Positions 11,000 to 11,868 of a stretch of DNA of 11,868 nt are shown here, in pieces. Every line of letters starts with the position of its first letter. The first letter of the stretch is position 1. The notes under the pieces were generated by a model that was given only the letters and a program-made list of their open reading frames with translations, ran no database searches and was not told the origin of the DNA. This DNA comes from Nitrososphaerota archaeon (GTDB taxonomy: Archaea > Thermoproteota > Nitrososphaeria > Nitrososphaerales > UBA57): contig JACZWF010000025.1 of the NCBI GenBank assembly GCA_022572285.1, forward strand, positions 1-11,868. The letters are read 5' to 3'. A program made the translations under genes and the position numbers.

Positions 11000-11868
11000 T
11001 TAATAGACGTAGATTATCTCTATCGTAACTGTTGTGCCCGCTACGCTACTGTCGTTCCACAAGGTGACGTCGTATACTTGACCCGGAACTACCGGAATTA
11101 CCAGACTGTTACCCAGTGTGTCAACGGCTGTAAAGAAACTTCCGCTAGGCGTGATGACTTCTATGAATACATTGCTCGTCGCACTATAGCTGATAAGCAG
11201 GTACCCTGCGTAAACAATTTCGTCGCTAAAAAGCCAAAATATGCCCTCGTCTGCGGGGATGTTCACAGTTTGGTCTGAGATGAGCATCTCTACGAGGTCC
11301 AGATTGACTATAGATTCTAGAAGGCTTATCTGACTCTGCAAGTCTGAGGTGCGGCCGTTTAGCGTAGAAATATCGTTATTCAACGAAGATACTTGGCTCT
11401 GGAGTGCTAATATCTGCTGGTTTAGGCTGCTGATCTGACTTTCCTTCTCCTGGATCTGGCCCTGGATTTGTGAAAGTTGGCTTTCTACGGCATCCTGCTC
11501 CACTTCCGCTTGCTGAACTCTGGAATTTGCAACATCTAATTGACCTTGAAGGTTTACCGCCTCCAGCCCCATTGAATCTCTTTCTGCTTGCAACTCTGTT
11601 ACCAAAGCCTCCTTCGAGTCAAGGTCTTGTAGAAGCTCTTCTCGTCTAGTCTCTAAGTCACCTATTTCTGCCTGCTTTGCGGTAAGATCTTGTTCTAGGC
11701 TTTCTACATTATTCAAAAGCGTAGATGCATTGTCTTTGGCTCCTTCCAATTGAAGTTCTAGATCATGAAACTGTGCATTTGGAATAACGCCTATATATCC
11801 CACTCCGATACCAGATGCAAGACCTACGATCAGCCCCACTACTATCATTCCAACCTGATTTGTTATTA
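11000..11868 (-). CDS. Membrane-anchored coiled-coil protein with beta-rich C-terminal domain (5' end outside window)
   Basis: At least 288 residues. Numbered from the first ATG in the window (11846-11848): residues 2-22 form a Gly-rich membrane helix ending in VGYIGVIPN, residues about 27-180 are a coiled coil rich in Gln/Leu/Ser/Asp/Glu, and residues about 190-282 form a beta-strand-rich domain (VNIPADEGIFWLF, NVFIEVITPSG, VPGQVYDVTLWND, TVTIEIIYVY) resembling a small beta-sandwich exposed outside the cell. The frame stays open to the window edge and reads ITNQVG before that ATG. Aligning QVGMIVVGLIVG with SVGLIVVGLVVG of the coiled-coil peptidase at 2860 puts the real start a few codons beyond the window. 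Names such as SMC protein would be misleading. Function unknown; a stalked surface protein or spacer is likely. Confidence 0.75.
   Translation of the reverse strand, partial: ITNQVGMIVVGLIVGLASGIGVGYIGVIPNAQFHDLELQLEGAKDNASTLLNNVESLEQDLTAKQAEIGDLETRREELLQDLDSKEALVTELQAERDSMGLEAVNLQGQLDVANSRVQQAEVEQDAVESQLSQIQGQIQEKESQISSLNQQILALQSQVSSLNNDISTLNGRTSDLQSQISLLESIVNLDLVEMLISDQTVNIPADEGIFWLFSDEIVYAGYLLISYSATSNVFIEVITPSGSFFTAVDTLGNSLVIPVVPGQVYDVTLWNDSSVAGTTVTIEIIYVY

Noticed and set aside
10988..11278. 96-residue plus-strand ORF
   Set aside because: It is antisense to the beta-rich domain of the coiled-coil protein, with scattered Cys residues but no ordered motif.

Overview
The window looks archaeal, most likely Nitrososphaeria- or Bathyarchaeia-like Thermoproteota. 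This is inferred, not proven. The signs are: TATA-like boxes about 24-28 bases before several start codons (1959, 2860, 4011, and on the minus strand 5170 and 5417) with no Shine-Dalgarno sequence, as expected of leaderless archaeal mRNAs; T-run terminators; GTG and TTG starts; AGG/AGA arginine codons; and families common in these archaea (short NfeD, CFI-box C-termini, ribbon-helix-helix proteins, small Cys/His proteins, S26B-type signal peptidase folds). Genes are loosely packed, with about a quarter of the window non-coding. No rRNA, tRNA, CRISPR array or insertion sequence was found.

Left part (1-2540). A short SHOCT-domain ORF lies on the minus strand. It is followed by a TAATG-coupled pair: a small N-terminal domain protein and a trypsin-like serine protease ending in a CFI-box C-terminal membrane segment. 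Behind it are a possible pilin remnant on the minus strand, a small ORF of unusual composition and a short membrane NfeD-like protein.

Middle part (2541-5708). A membrane-anchored coiled-coil protein ends in a signal-peptidase-I-like domain. Next come a ribbon-helix-helix protein, a DUF2795-like small protein and a 36-residue Cys/His-rich microprotein. Long intergenic gaps here carry alternating GCGCGC tracts and a repeated 14-mer.

Right part (5709-11868). This is the metabolic section: an Ldh2-family 2-hydroxyacid (malate/L-lactate/sulfolactate type) dehydrogenase converges, with overlapping stop codons, on a D-2-hydroxyacid dehydrogenase-like protein that lacks the usual catalytic His and Glu. 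Upstream on the minus strand is a PaaK/CapK-type AMP-forming ligase. Divergent from the ligase is a secreted, membrane-anchored six-repeat kelch protein. The window closes with a second membrane-anchored coiled-coil protein (its 5' end lies outside) that shares its N-terminal anchor with the middle coiled-coil peptidase but carries a beta-rich C-terminal domain instead.

Most distinctive points: the anchor/coiled-coil family with exchangeable outer domains, the split protease, the microprotein, the dehydrogenase with a lost active site, and the recurrent intergenic GC tracts.
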